Shown in pieces: positions 25,845 through 34,080 of a DNA stretch of 64,000 nt. How positions within the stretch are numbered: the first letter of the stretch is position 1; every line of letters begins with the position of its first letter. The translations under genes and the position numbers were made by a program. The stretch is from an uncultured Eubacteriales bacterium (GTDB lineage Bacteria > Bacillota > Clostridia > Christensenellales > Aristaeellaceae), in NCBI GenBank assembly GCA_902778995.1, contig CACYZW010000004.1, forward strand, positions 47,966 to 111,965. The letters run 5' to 3'. The notes under the pieces were generated by a model, which worked only from the letters and a program-made list of their open reading frames with translations, searched no databases and was not told the origin of the DNA.

Positions 25845-26114
25845 CTTCACAGAAACCGGGTAGAAAAGAGAAGTAGACGCGATTGCGGTCATCCCAGAGA
25901 GCCGCCGACAGTGTGAATGCGGCATGACGGGCGCGTTGAATGGACTTTTCAGGGCCCTTCGGAACGCGCAGGCAAGTATGAAGGGACGGGAATGCGGGCC
26001 CGTTATCAATCCGCGCCGTATGCTGGTACGGACAGAGTGGATCGAAAGATCAATGTGAGTGGCACCACGGAAAGTTTTCCGCCTCATATCCCATCGGGAT
26101 ATGAGGCGTTTTTT
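25845..26114 (+). ncRNA. T-box leader RNA, tryptophan specifier
   Basis: Stem I begins near AGAAGTAGACGCG, has CCAGAGAGCCGCC in its upper part and returns through GCGCGTTGAATGGACTTTTC. The GAA-TGG-A context places TGG, the Trp codon, in the specifier position. The T-box bulge lies in GTGAGTGGCACCACGGAA (about 26055-26072). A terminator stem GCCTCATATCCCATCGGGAT with its complement and a T-run follows at 26081-26114. Uncharged tRNA-Trp should favour read-through into the importer genes. Confidence 0.88.
26081..26114 (+). terminator. T-box regulated terminator
   Basis: GCCTCATATCCC pairs with GGGATATGAGGC, followed by GTTTTTTC; it competes with the antiterminator containing the T-box sequence. 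Confidence 0.9.
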
Positions 26115-26158
26115 CATCCCGAGCCAATGTGAAGAATACCATTCAGGAGGTTATCACC

Positions 26159-27163
26159 ATGAAGAAGATCATCTGCACAATCGTCGCGCTGGCCCTGCTG
26201 CTGGGCATGGCCGCCATCGCCGAGGGAACGACCTACAAGGTGGGCATTTGCAATTACGTGGACGACGCTTCCCTGAACCAGATCGTTGAGAACATACAGG
26301 CCCGCCTCGAGGCCATCGGCCAGGAGAAGGGCGTGACCTTCGAGATCAATTACGACAACGGCAACGCGGACAATTCCGTGATCCAGCAGATCATCGCCAA
26401 CTTCGTGGCGGATCAGGTGGATCTGATGGTGGGCGTCGCCACGCCCGTCGCCATGCAGATGCAGGGCATGACCGAGGACAACGGCATCCCCGTGGTGTTT
26501 GCTGCGGTGTCCGACCCGCTGTCGGCGGAGCTTGTGGCCTCGCTGGATGCGCCCGGCGGCAACATCACCGGCACGTCGGATTATCTGGATACCTCGGCGG
26601 TGCTGAACCTGATCTTCGCCGCCAACCCCGAGGCCAAGACCGTCGGCCTGCTGTACGACGTGGGCCAGGACGCCTCCACCACGCCCATCGCCGAGGCTAA
26701 GGCCTATCTGGACGAGAAGGGCATCGCCTACAAGGAATACACCGGCACCAATGTGACCGAGGTTCAGCTGGCCGCGCAGGCTGCCGTGGCCGACAAGGTG
26801 GACGCCGTGTTCACGCCCACCGACAACACCATCATGACCGCCGAGCTGTCCATCTATGAGACCTTCGCCGAGGCAGGCATTCCCCACTACACCGGCGCGG
26901 ATTCCTTCGCCCTGAATGGCGCTTTCCTGGGCTACGGCGTGGATTACGCCAACCTGGGCGTGGAGACCGCCAACATGATCGCGGCCATACTGGTGGACGG
27001 CGCCGACCCGGCGGCCACCCCCGTGATGACCTTCGACAACGGCACGGCCACCATCAACACCGAGACCTGCGCCGCCATCGGCTTCGAATTCGACGCCATC
27101 TCCGAGGCCTTCGCCCCCTTCTGCACGCGGGTTCAGGGAATCGAGACGGCGGAGAGCTTCTAA
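26159..27163 (+). CDS. trpX: Tryptophan ABC transporter substrate-binding protein
   Basis: A 334-residue exported protein of the ABC_sub_bind (PF04392) family. A signal peptide covers about residues 1-20 (LLLGMAAIAEG), then YKVGICNYVDDASLNQI, GVATPVAMQMQ and AAVSDPLSAELVASLD, hallmarks of TrpX-type binding proteins. The ATG at 26159 is eight bases after AGGAGG. The Trp T-box leader and the following trpY- and trpZ-type genes support tryptophan as ligand. Without the leader, only an amino-acid-type ligand could be claimed. Confidence 0.88.
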   Translation: MKKIICTIVALALLLGMAAIAEGTTYKVGICNYVDDASLNQIVENIQARLEAIGQEKGVTFEINYDNGNADNSVIQQIIANFVADQVDLMVGVATPVAMQMQGMTEDNGIPVVFAAVSDPLSAELVASLDAPGGNITGTSDYLDTSAVLNLIFAANPEAKTVGLLYDVGQDASTTPIAEAKAYLDEKGIAYKEYTGTNVTEVQLAAQAAVADKVDAVFTPTDNTIMTAELSIYETFAEAGIPHYTGADSFALNGAFLGYGVDYANLGVETANMIAAILVDGADPAATPVMTFDNGTATINTETCAAIGFEFDAISEAFAPFCTRVQGIETAESF

Positions 27164-27166
27164 GAA

Positions 27167-27322
27167 ACAATTGGGAATGAGAAATTGGGAATGAAGAATT
27201 GGGAATGGCGGTACAAATTCCTGCGGGATTTGTGATGGTTGAAATTGCGTATGTCAATTCAGGAAATCCGTCAGGATTTCGGCCATTCATTCCCCATTCC
27301 CAATTTCCCATTCCCCATTAGC
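27167..27322. repeat. TTGGGAATG repeat cluster with inverted arms
   Basis: Three near-direct copies of AATTGGGAATG (27168-27208) face inverted copies (CATTCCCCATTCCCAATTTC, about 27286-27320). Between them are two small hairpins, CAAATTCCTGCGGGATTTG and GAAATCCGTCAGGATTTC. A short copy recurs at 29114-29134. The whole lies inside the trpX-trpY gap and could fold as one long structure in the mRNA. Confidence 0.7.
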
Positions 27323-27360
27323 CGCTACCGTTTTATCCCACTGACAGGAGAAATCTAAGC

Positions 27361-28299
27361 ATGTCCTTACCGATGATCCTGGGCCTGGGGCAGACGGCGC
27401 TGGAACTGGCGCTGTTCAATGCCCTCACGGTCCTTGCGCTGTTTTTGAGCTATTCGATGCTGAACGTCTGCGACCTGTCCACCGACGGCTGCTTTACCCT
27501 GGGCGCGGCGGTGGGCGCGGTGGTGGCCATCGCGGGCCATCCCTGGCTGTCCATACCCGCGGCGATGGGGGCGGGCATGCTGTCCGGTTTCGTCACCGCT
27601 ACACTGCAAACCCGCATGGGCGTCAACAGCCTGTTGGCGGGCATCATCGTGAACACCGGGCTGTATTCGGTGAACATCTGGATCATGGGCGGCTCGTCGC
27701 TTTTGAACATGAACAAGACGGTCACTGTGTTCACGATGCTGAAGGACGCCTTGAAGGGCAGCTTCCTCGGCACGCAGTATTCGCTTGTGATCGGCCTGAT
27801 CGCGGTGGCGGCGGTGATACTGTTCCTGTCGCTGTTCCTGCGCACGCGGCTGGGCCTGGCGATTCGCGCCACGGGCAACAACCCGGACATGGTGCGCTCC
27901 TCGTCCATCAATCCGGCGTTCACCACCACCGTGGGGCTGTGCATCTCCAACAGCTTCACCGCGCTGAGCGGTTGCCTGCTGGCCCAGAGCCAGAAGTCGG
28001 TGGACATCAACATCGGCCAGGGCATGGTCACCGTGGCGCTGGCGTCCCTGCTGATCGGCGGCGTGTTTCTGGGCCGCAGGAGCATACCGCTGCGGGCCGT
28101 GGGGGCGGTCATCGGCGCATTTGTGTTTCGGCTGGTGTATACCATCGCGCTGCGCTTCAACCTGCCTGCCTTCATGCTGAAGCTGATCTCCTCGGTGATC
28201 GTGGTCATCGCCATTTCCGGCCCCTATTTGAAGGGGCAGCTACCGCTGTTTAAGCGCAAGCTGGCGGCGAAATTCGGAAAGGCGGGGATGGAGCGATGA
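27361..28299 (+). CDS. trpY: Tryptophan ABC transporter permease
   Basis: A 312-residue membrane protein with eight to nine helices of the BPD_transp_2 type. Segments such as MLNVCDLSTDGCFTLGAAVG and TRMGVNSLLAGIIVNTGLYS, and the late motif ATGNNPDMVRSSSIN, match TrpY-like permeases. It lies 197 bp after trpX with a repeat cluster between, and its stop overlaps the ATPase start by four bases (ATGA). Confidence 0.88.
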   Translation: MSLPMILGLGQTALELALFNALTVLALFLSYSMLNVCDLSTDGCFTLGAAVGAVVAIAGHPWLSIPAAMGAGMLSGFVTATLQTRMGVNSLLAGIIVNTGLYSVNIWIMGGSSLLNMNKTVTVFTMLKDALKGSFLGTQYSLVIGLIAVAAVILFLSLFLRTRLGLAIRATGNNPDMVRSSSINPAFTTTVGLCISNSFTALSGCLLAQSQKSVDINIGQGMVTVALASLLIGGVFLGRRSIPLRAVGAVIGAFVFRLVYTIALRFNLPAFMLKLISSVIVVIAISGPYLKGQLPLFKRKLAAKFGKAGMER

Positions 28300-29114
28300 G
28301 GCAGGGCAACGAAAACGGCGAACGGACGATGCTAAAGCTGCTGAACGTCAGCAAGACCTTCCATCCCGGCACGCCCAACGCCCGCGTGGCGCTGGACGAC
28401 GTGACCCTGCGGGTGCGCAGAGGGGATTTCATCTCCATCATCGGCGCGAACGGCGCGGGCAAATCCACGCTTTTCAACGCCATCTGCGGCAGCTTCTATG
28501 TGGATAAGGGCTGCGTGGTGCTGGACGGCGAGGATGTGACCATGATGGCCGAGCATCGCCGCGCAAGGGTCATCGGGCGGCTGTTCCAGGACCCCATGCG
28601 GAGCAGCGCCCCCGGCATGAGCATCGAGGAAAACCTGGTGCTGGCCGCAGGGCAGGGGGGATGGCTCAGCACGGCGGGGAAAAAGGAAAAACAGGCCCTG
28701 CGCGACCGACTGGCGTTGCTGGACATGGGCCTTGAGGATCGCATGAAGCAGCCGGTGGGCCTGCTCTCCGGCGGCCAGCGTCAGGCGTTGACGCTGATGA
28801 TGGCGACGCTGAGCATGCCGAAGCTGCTGCTGCTGGACGAGCATACCGCCGCCCTCGATCCTGGCACAGCCGAAAAGGTGCTTGCGATGACCGCGAAGAT
28901 CGTCGAGGAGAACCAATTGACGTGCCTGATGATCACCCACAACATGCAGTCGGCCCTCGATCTGGGCAATCGCACGATTATGATGAACGCGGGACGCATC
29001 GTGTTTGACACCGCCGGCGAGGAGCGGGCGGCGTTCACCGTGGATAACCTGTTGGAAAAGTTCCGCGAGGCCAGCGGAAAGAAACTGGACAACGACCGCA
29101 TGCTGCTCGTGTGA
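28296..29114 (+). CDS. trpZ: Tryptophan ABC transporter ATP-binding protein
   Basis: A 272-residue ATPase. Walker A GANGAGKST lies near residue 50, the signature LLSGGQRQAL near 153 and Walker B LLLLDEHTAALD near 175, followed by the switch His in MITHNM. The start at 28296 overlaps the trpY stop; an alternative ATG at 28329 gives a more typical N-terminus but a poor ribosome site. It energises tryptophan uptake by TrpX/TrpY. Confidence 0.88.
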   Translation: MRQGNENGERTMLKLLNVSKTFHPGTPNARVALDDVTLRVRRGDFISIIGANGAGKSTLFNAICGSFYVDKGCVVLDGEDVTMMAEHRRARVIGRLFQDPMRSSAPGMSIEENLVLAAGQGGWLSTAGKKEKQALRDRLALLDMGLEDRMKQPVGLLSGGQRQALTLMMATLSMPKLLLLDEHTAALDPGTAEKVLAMTAKIVEENQLTCLMITHNMQSALDLGNRTIMMNAGRIVFDTAGEERAAFTVDNLLEKFREASGKKLDNDRMLLV

Positions 29115-29134
29115 GAATTGGGAATGGGGAATGA

Positions 29135-29413
29135 ATGGCTGAGAGATATGAATATGATACCGCCCTCCATGTCGAGGACGACGGCGGCGCGTGGGTGGCC
29201 TTCCCCTGGGACATCCGAAAGGCATTCGGCAAGGGCAGGGTGAAGGTCCACGCGACATTCGACGGCTTCCCCTACGAGGGCAGCATCGTCAATATGGGCG
29301 TGAAAAACGCTGACGGCTCCATTTGCTACGTCATCGGCGTGTTGAAGGCGATACGACAAAAGACGGGCAAGGGAAATGGGGATATGATCCATGTGACGGT
29401 GGAGGAGAGATAG
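29135..29413 (+). CDS. DUF1905-domain protein
   Basis: A 92-residue beta-barrel-like protein. YDTALHVEDDGGAWVAFPWD, KGRVKVHATFDGFPYEGSI and GDMIHVTVEE are the conserved DUF1905 strands. The role is unknown; some members are fused to YdeI-like proteins. The start lies in a TTGGGAATG-type repeat that also supplies a weak ribosome site. It may be read through from trpXYZ, but no functional link is evident. Confidence 0.8.
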   Translation: MAERYEYDTALHVEDDGGAWVAFPWDIRKAFGKGRVKVHATFDGFPYEGSIVNMGVKNADGSICYVIGVLKAIRQKTGKGNGDMIHVTVEER

Positions 29414-29452
29414 AAGAAAGCAGGCGCGACGCAAAAGATGAACGAAAACATT

Positions 29453-29533
29453 ATGTACAGGTCCTTCGCTACGCTCAGGATGACAACGATGCGAAACGTA
29501 TGTCATCCAGAGAAAAGCTAAGGACCTGTACAT
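29453..29533. repeat. Interspersed palindrome of the AAGGACCTGTACAT / CGCTACGCTCAGGATGACA type
   Basis: The ends ATGTACAGGTCCTT and AAGGACCTGTACAT are inverted repeats, with inner arms CAGGATGACA / TGTCATCC. In translation it gives the CHPERSEGP-like string often met in intergenic repeats of many bacteria. No gene is present. Confidence 0.7.
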
Positions 29534-29575
29534 AGCTATTCAATGAATTCTAATGCTATACGACTGTTGCGATAT

Positions 29576-30634
29576 TCAAGACCGAAGTTGGTATATCGTG
29601 CCATTCGATTCAATGATATACTCGGATTTTGTTGTGTAAACTGCTCGTATCTGGTCAATTATACTGTCAAAACCCTTTACGGGTGAATTATCTCCCAGTA
29701 CGGAGGAAACATCTGATAACAGTCTTTCGACTTTCGGATCGGGTTTGGCAGGAGCAACAAAGGGGAATTGTGCTGTCGGTTTAAGTAAATGCTCCATCTT
29801 TCCCTGTAAATTTGAGACACAGCCTATGTGTTTTGCAACATGGTTTTTTAAGTCGGCTTCAACAGAATCCAAATAAGCCTCATCGTAGTTTTGCGATAGC
29901 ACAATTTCAAGAGTAGTACAAATACCATAGAGATTTATAGCTTGCGTATAGTTTTGAAGATCGTCGCGGAGCTTATCTGCTGCGCCGGCTTTATCAGCCA
30001 ATTTATTCATATCCCGATAGTAAAATTGTATGTTGCGTTCAGCGACGATTTTCGCATGTTGAATTGTTTGGATGGAAGCAATTCGTTGCTCTGAACAAGA
30101 CATAATCGAAGTATAGTTCGATGAAATGCCAAGAATTGCCATGGTCTCTGAATATATCTCACATGCTTTATCACTATATAGGAAATCCAAAACCTGATCC
30201 AGTTTTGATTGAATGTCACTTAGTTGTTGACTGATCTGACGAAGGTAGTATTGGTTTGTGATTACAGATAAAGTAGAAAACAAATCATACGCCAAATTTA
30301 TATTATTGAAAGGAAAACCTATCGCTTTGGTCATGGCTTGCAATGCTTCGGGAGAAAACAATGCTGGAAAAACACCATGATTAAAAATGGAAAGAACACT
30401 TGAAATTCCATTGGGAAATACAAGTCTGTACGCTTCACTGAGTTGATTGTCAGCTAACAGCATAGGTAAATACTTTATTATACTGTTGATTTGTGAAGGC
30501 GTGGAATTGTCGATTTGTTTATATCTTGGGCTTCTGTGGTAATTATCCCTGTTAGTGACTATCTCAATATGAAAAAAGTCTTTTATATTAATCGGGATAT
30601 GAACGTCTGAAAAAGATATATTCATATTTCCCAT
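29576..30634 (-). CDS. Orphan AT-rich gene, unknown protein
   Basis: A 352-residue cytoplasmic-looking protein starting MGNMNISFSDVHIPI, with GGAGGTG before the ATG. A weakly hydrophobic middle (ISSVLSIFNHGVFPALF) is followed by a long helical, coiled-coil-prone region (YYLRQISQQLSDIQSKLDQV). I do not recognise a family. It is much more AT-rich than everything around it and stands alone between a repeat palindrome and the ACT gene, both signs of recent transfer. Single AT-rich genes of this kind are often phage-defence or toxin cargo, but nothing here proves that. Confidence 0.7.
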   Translation of the reverse strand: MGNMNISFSDVHIPINIKDFFHIEIVTNRDNYHRSPRYKQIDNSTPSQINSIIKYLPMLLADNQLSEAYRLVFPNGISSVLSIFNHGVFPALFSPEALQAMTKAIGFPFNNINLAYDLFSTLSVITNQYYLRQISQQLSDIQSKLDQVLDFLYSDKACEIYSETMAILGISSNYTSIMSCSEQRIASIQTIQHAKIVAERNIQFYYRDMNKLADKAGAADKLRDDLQNYTQAINLYGICTTLEIVLSQNYDEAYLDSVEADLKNHVAKHIGCVSNLQGKMEHLLKPTAQFPFVAPAKPDPKVERLLSDVSSVLGDNSPVKGFDSIIDQIRAVYTTKSEYIIESNGTIYQLRS

Positions 30635-30731
30635 AATGCACCTCCAGACAAACGCTTGTTTTATCATTTCTATATGTGACGATAAAAATCCTGCAAATAG
30701 CGTCAATCAGCATATAAATATTTATCGATCT

Positions 30732-31169
30732 TTACTCCAGCGCCAGCAGCTTCACCTGCTCCACGCCGTCGATGGCGCTGAGTTCTCCGATCATATCGTC
30801 GATGGCGCGGTTCAGCTGGGACAGGTCGATGGACAGCATGATGGTGGCCTTGCCGTGTATCGGCAGGCTTTGGGTGATGGTCAGTATGTTGGCGTTACAG
30901 CCGGAAAGGGCGTTGATGACCTTCGAGAGCATGCCTGCCCGGTGGTTCAGCTGGAGCATCATCGATGCCTTGCGCCCCACGGTCAGCTGGCTGGGCTCCA
31001 GGATCTTGTCTTTGTATTTATAGTAAGTGCTGCGGGAAATGCCGGCGGCGTGCACGGCGTCGATCACCTGGCTGTAGGCGCCGGACTCCAGCAGACGCCG
31101 GGCCTGCACCACCTTGATGAAGTAGTCCGGCAGCGCGGATTTTTCCACGATCAGGTAGTCGTTCAACAT
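30732..31169 (-). CDS. ACT-domain protein, UPF0735/PheB family
   Basis: A 145-residue protein. The N-terminal part (YFIKVVQARRLLESG...GISRSTYYKYKDKI) is a helix-turn-helix-like region and residues about 70-145 are an ACT domain (MLQLNHRAGMLSKVINAL...ANILTITQSLPIHG). This is the PheB/UPF0735 layout, presumed to sense an aromatic amino acid and control transcription. Nearness to the trp importer fits an aromatic-amino-acid theme, but that link is inference. Confidence 0.88.
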   Translation of the reverse strand: MLNDYLIVEKSALPDYFIKVVQARRLLESGAYSQVIDAVHAAGISRSTYYKYKDKILEPSQLTVGRKASMMLQLNHRAGMLSKVINALSGCNANILTITQSLPIHGKATIMLSIDLSQLNRAIDDMIGELSAIDGVEQVKLLALE

Positions 31170-31262
31170 ATCGGTTCAGTGCCTCCCATGCGATGTCCTT
31201 ATATTATAGCCCGCGGACGCGCGTCCGTCAATCCCGGACACGAAAAAAAGCGTGCGGGGAGG

Positions 31263-31291
31263 TTTACAAACCCGGGATTCTGTGGTATAAT
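31263..31291 (+). promoter_or_regulatory. Promoter of smpB
   Basis: TTTACA (31263-31268), 17 bp, TATAAT (31286-31291), about 50 bp before the smpB start. Confidence 0.75.
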
Positions 31292-31341
31292 ACAAGTTGC
31301 GGATTCCTGATCGAATCGCGCAGCAGGGGAGGGAAGCAGTT

Positions 31342-31803
31342 ATGCCGCAGAAGGGCGTCAAGGTCATCGCACAGAACCGCCGCGCCCGGCACGATTACTT
31401 CGTCCTGGAAACCTGGGAGGCGGGCATCGAGCTCAAGGGCACGGAGGTCAAGTCCATCCGCCTTGGCAAGTGCAATTTGAAGGATTGCTACGCCGCGGTG
31501 AAAAACGGCGAGATGTTCGTGCTCGGCATGCACATCAGCCCCTATGAGAAGGGCAGCTACTTCAATACCGATCCGATGCGCCCAAAGCGCCTGCTGATGC
31601 ACAAATCGGAAATTCGCAAGGCCCACCAGAGCGTGATGCAGCAGGGACTTGCGCTGATTCCGCTGAGCGTGTACCTGAAGGACGGACGCATGAAGGTGGA
31701 GCTTGCGCTGTGCAAGGGCAAGAAGCTGTACGACAAGCGCGACGACATGGCCAGGCGCGACGCCCAGCGCGACATCGAGCGCGCGGTTCGGGCCCGGGGA
31801 TAA
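31342..31803 (+). CDS. smpB: SsrA-binding protein SmpB
   Basis: A 153-residue basic protein with the SmpB oligonucleotide-binding core: [51 protein letters not shown] and the basic C-terminal tail [20 protein letters not shown]. It binds tmRNA and carries it into the A site of stalled ribosomes. The ATG at 31342 follows GGGAGGG. The tmRNA gene lies 40 bp downstream, the common smpB-ssrA arrangement. Confidence 0.96.
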   Translation: MPQKGVKVIAQNRRARHDYFVLETWEAGIELKGTEVKSIRLGKCNLKDCYAAVKNGEMFVLGMHISPYEKGSYFNTDPMRPKRLLMHKSEIRKAHQSVMQQGLALIPLSVYLKDGRMKVELALCKGKKLYDKRDDMARRDAQRDIERAVRARG

Positions 31804-31843
31804 TCCATCGGAAGGAGCTACAGTTCACGCCTTCCCGACATGC

Positions 31844-32192
31844 GGGGCCGTATTTTGGTTTCGACGGGGATGCGGAGGGACAGAGAAGCGAGCGGCGGCC
31901 CTGTACCGCCTAAAAACGGGAAATTAAAATGAACTGACTACGGCACGAACGTAGCCGTCGCCGCTTAATCGGCGACCGTCGACCCTAAGCCTCCTGCGGC
32001 GTAGGCAATCGGCGTCGCAAAAGCAGGGAACCAGCCGTCTTAAGCTTTGCGGGCGGCGGGATTTTATGAAGCTACCAATGCCTGAATCCTGTCTGCGGGA
32101 GTCCGGCGGAGGGAATTTTAAAACACAGACTGCGCTCGGAGATGCTCTGGTCTTCTGGTCTTCGGACAGGGGTTCGACTCCCCTCGGCTCCA
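31844..32192 (+). ncRNA. ssrA: Transfer-messenger RNA
   Basis: The 5' end GGGGCCGTATTTTGGTTTCGACGGGGAT and the 3' T-arm GGGGTTCGACTCCCC with acceptor CGGCTCCA pair as the tRNA-like domain (7-bp acceptor stem, one wobble); CCA is not encoded. The tag reading frame ends GTNVAVAA before TAA at about 31964. The resume codon is unclear because the frame opens after an in-frame TGA and runs T-D-Y-G-T-N. Later pseudoknot hairpins (GCCTCCTGCGGCGTAGGC and others) fit the family. Confidence 0.95.
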
Positions 32193-32200
32193 TTCAGTGT

Positions 32201-32240
32201 GCGGCGGGCGAACTCAATGAGTTCGCCCGCCGCGTTTTTT
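32201..32240 (+). terminator. Terminator of ssrA
   Basis: GCGGCGGGCGAACT and AGTTCGCCCGCCGC form a 14-bp stem followed by a TTTTTT run. Confidence 0.92.
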
Positions 32241-32286
32241 CGATTATGCGCGATTGTGGACGGCGAACGCCAGGGAGGAGATCGAC

Positions 32287-33198
32287 GTGGAATATGTCCT
32301 GCAAACCGACGGCCTGACGAAGCGCTATCGCGGGTTTCAGGCTCTGGACGGCCTGAACATGCGCGTTCCGAAGGGCTCCATCTATGGCTTTGTGGGCAGG
32401 AATGGCGCGGGCAAGACGACGCTGATCCGACTGATCTGCGGGCTGCAGCGGCCGACCTCGGGCGGGTTTTCGCTGTACGGCATCCGGGGCGACAGCAAGG
32501 ACATCGCCAGGGCCCGCCGCAGGATGGGCGCCATCGTCGAAACGCCGGCGATCTACGGGAATATGACGGCGGTGGAGAACCTCAGGCAGCAGGCGCTCAT
32601 ACGCGGCCTGCCGTCCTTCGACGGCATCGACGGGCTTTTGAAGCTGGTAGGGCTTGAAGACACCGGGAAGAAGAAGGCGAGGCACTTTTCCCTGGGGATG
32701 AAGCAGCGCCTCGGCATCGCCCTTGCGCTGACCGGCGATCCCGATTTTCTGGTGCTGGACGAGCCGGTGAACGGCCTCGATCCCCAGGGCATCGCTGAAA
32801 TGCGGGAAACGCTCATCAGGCTGAACCGAGAAAGGCAGATCACCATACTGGTTTCCAGCCACATACTGGACGAGCTTTCCCGGCTGGCGACGCACTACGG
32901 CATCATCGAACACGGACGGATGGTCCGGGAGCTGAGCGCGGCGGCATTGGACGCCGCCTGCCGCAAATGTGTGCGCATGGAGGTCAGCGATGTGCCTGCG
33001 CTGGCCCGGGTGTTGGACGGCATGGGTCTGGCGTACAAGATCGTCTCCGAAACGACTGCGGACGTGTTTGCGAAGGTGAACGTGACGCGGCTGGTTATGG
33101 CCCTTGCGAAGGAGAACTGCGAGGTGCTGTCCATGTCCGAGCGCGACGAAAGCCTGGAGAGCTATTTCATCTCCCTGATTGGAGGCGGCAGGCCGTGA
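32287..33198 (+). CDS. ABC transporter ATP-binding protein, BcrA/lantibiotic-immunity type
   Basis: A 303-residue ATPase with Walker A GRNGAGKTT (about 39-47), signature FSLGMKQRL (about 136-144) and Walker B FLVLDEPVNGLDP (about 157-169), then a C-terminal regulatory extension. The LGMKQR signature and length fit the BcrA/NatA-like group that expels peptide antibiotics or acts in immunity. The GTG at 32287 has GGAGGAG six bases upstream. Its stop overlaps the permease start (TGATG). The permease is frameshifted, so the pair may be inactive. Confidence 0.88.
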   Translation: MEYVLQTDGLTKRYRGFQALDGLNMRVPKGSIYGFVGRNGAGKTTLIRLICGLQRPTSGGFSLYGIRGDSKDIARARRRMGAIVETPAIYGNMTAVENLRQQALIRGLPSFDGIDGLLKLVGLEDTGKKKARHFSLGMKQRLGIALALTGDPDFLVLDEPVNGLDPQGIAEMRETLIRLNRERQITILVSSHILDELSRLATHYGIIEHGRMVRELSAAALDAACRKCVRMEVSDVPALARVLDGMGLAYKIVSETTADVFAKVNVTRLVMALAKENCEVLSMSERDESLESYFISLIGGGRP

Positions 33199-33972
33199 TG
33201 CAGATGCTCAAAGCCGATTTTTACCGGCTTCGGAAAAGCGCCGCTTTTCGACTTGCGTTGCTGGGCATGCTGGCGCTCGCGGCGCTGTTTATGTTCACAC
33301 AGGCTACGGCCATGGACTATACCGTGCCGCTGAGTCGGGTCATCTTCCTGCCGCTGAGCATGTTTGGCGTCGCCATGTCGGCCTTTGTCAGCGTATTCGT
33401 CGGCACGGATTTCAGCGACGGGTTTATCAGGAACAAGCTGCTGGCGGCGAAAGGGCGAAGCGGCGTTGTCATTTCACAAATCATCGTCTGCTGCGCCGCA
33501 TGCCTGGCGGTTTATTGCGCGGTAACGGCCTTCTCGGCGGGCGGAGGGATGCTCTTCTTTGAAAACAACGTGGACGGCGCCGTATTCGTCCGGTATTTTT
33601 ATCCTTGGCCTCGGCATGAGCCTCGCCACCGGCTGCCTTTTTTCCGTCGTCGCCATGCTCTGCGGCCATAGAACCCGCGCCGTCGTGGTCTGTATGGCGC
33701 TGGCCTTCGGGATGCTCTTTCTCTGCCTGCATACCAACGAAATACTGGTGCAGGCCGAATACAGGGACGGCGCTCTGAATCCCCGCTATGTGGGCGGTAT
33801 TCGCAGAGAGATATGCGGCATCCTCCACGATCTCAACCCCTGCGGACAGGCGGCCCAGCTTTCCGCCTGGCAGGTCTGGCATCCGCTTCGGGTGATGCTG
33901 TTTGACCTTTTTTCAACGGCCGGCCTTTCCGCTTTGGGCTGCCTGATCTTTCGCGCAAAGGATATCAAATGA
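33198..33972 (+). pseudogene. ABC-2 type permease, frameshifted in a T-run
   Basis: The first part (MQMLKADFYRLRKSAAFRLA..., about 130 residues) carries ABC-2 helices and the ATPase-contact start. At 33596-33600 five T residues shift the frame; with four T the reading continues RYFILGLGMSLATGCLF and runs to 33972 through three more helices. The reconstructed protein is about 257 residues, normal for the family. Either the gene is a recent pseudogene, a phase-variable homopolymer or a sequencing slip. It partners the upstream ATPase. Confidence 0.8.
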
Positions 33973-33997
33973 GCCTTTTGCGCAGGGCGCTTTGAGG

Positions 33998-34026
33998 TGG
34001 ACATGAATGATAAACTATGCTATGAT
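33998..34026 (+). promoter_or_regulatory. Promoter of the Wzy-like gene
   Basis: TGGACA (33998-34003), 17 bp, TATGAT (34021-34026), 55 bp before the start codon. Confidence 0.55.
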
Positions 34027-34080
34027 AATGTTGCCTGCGCACAGGCGCAGAAGGTCGATTGATCGGAAGGTGGATTTTGT

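Noticed and set aside
34000-34060. A tRNA-like fold near the promoter of the Wzy-like gene
   Set aside because: No T-arm or acceptor pairing could be made.
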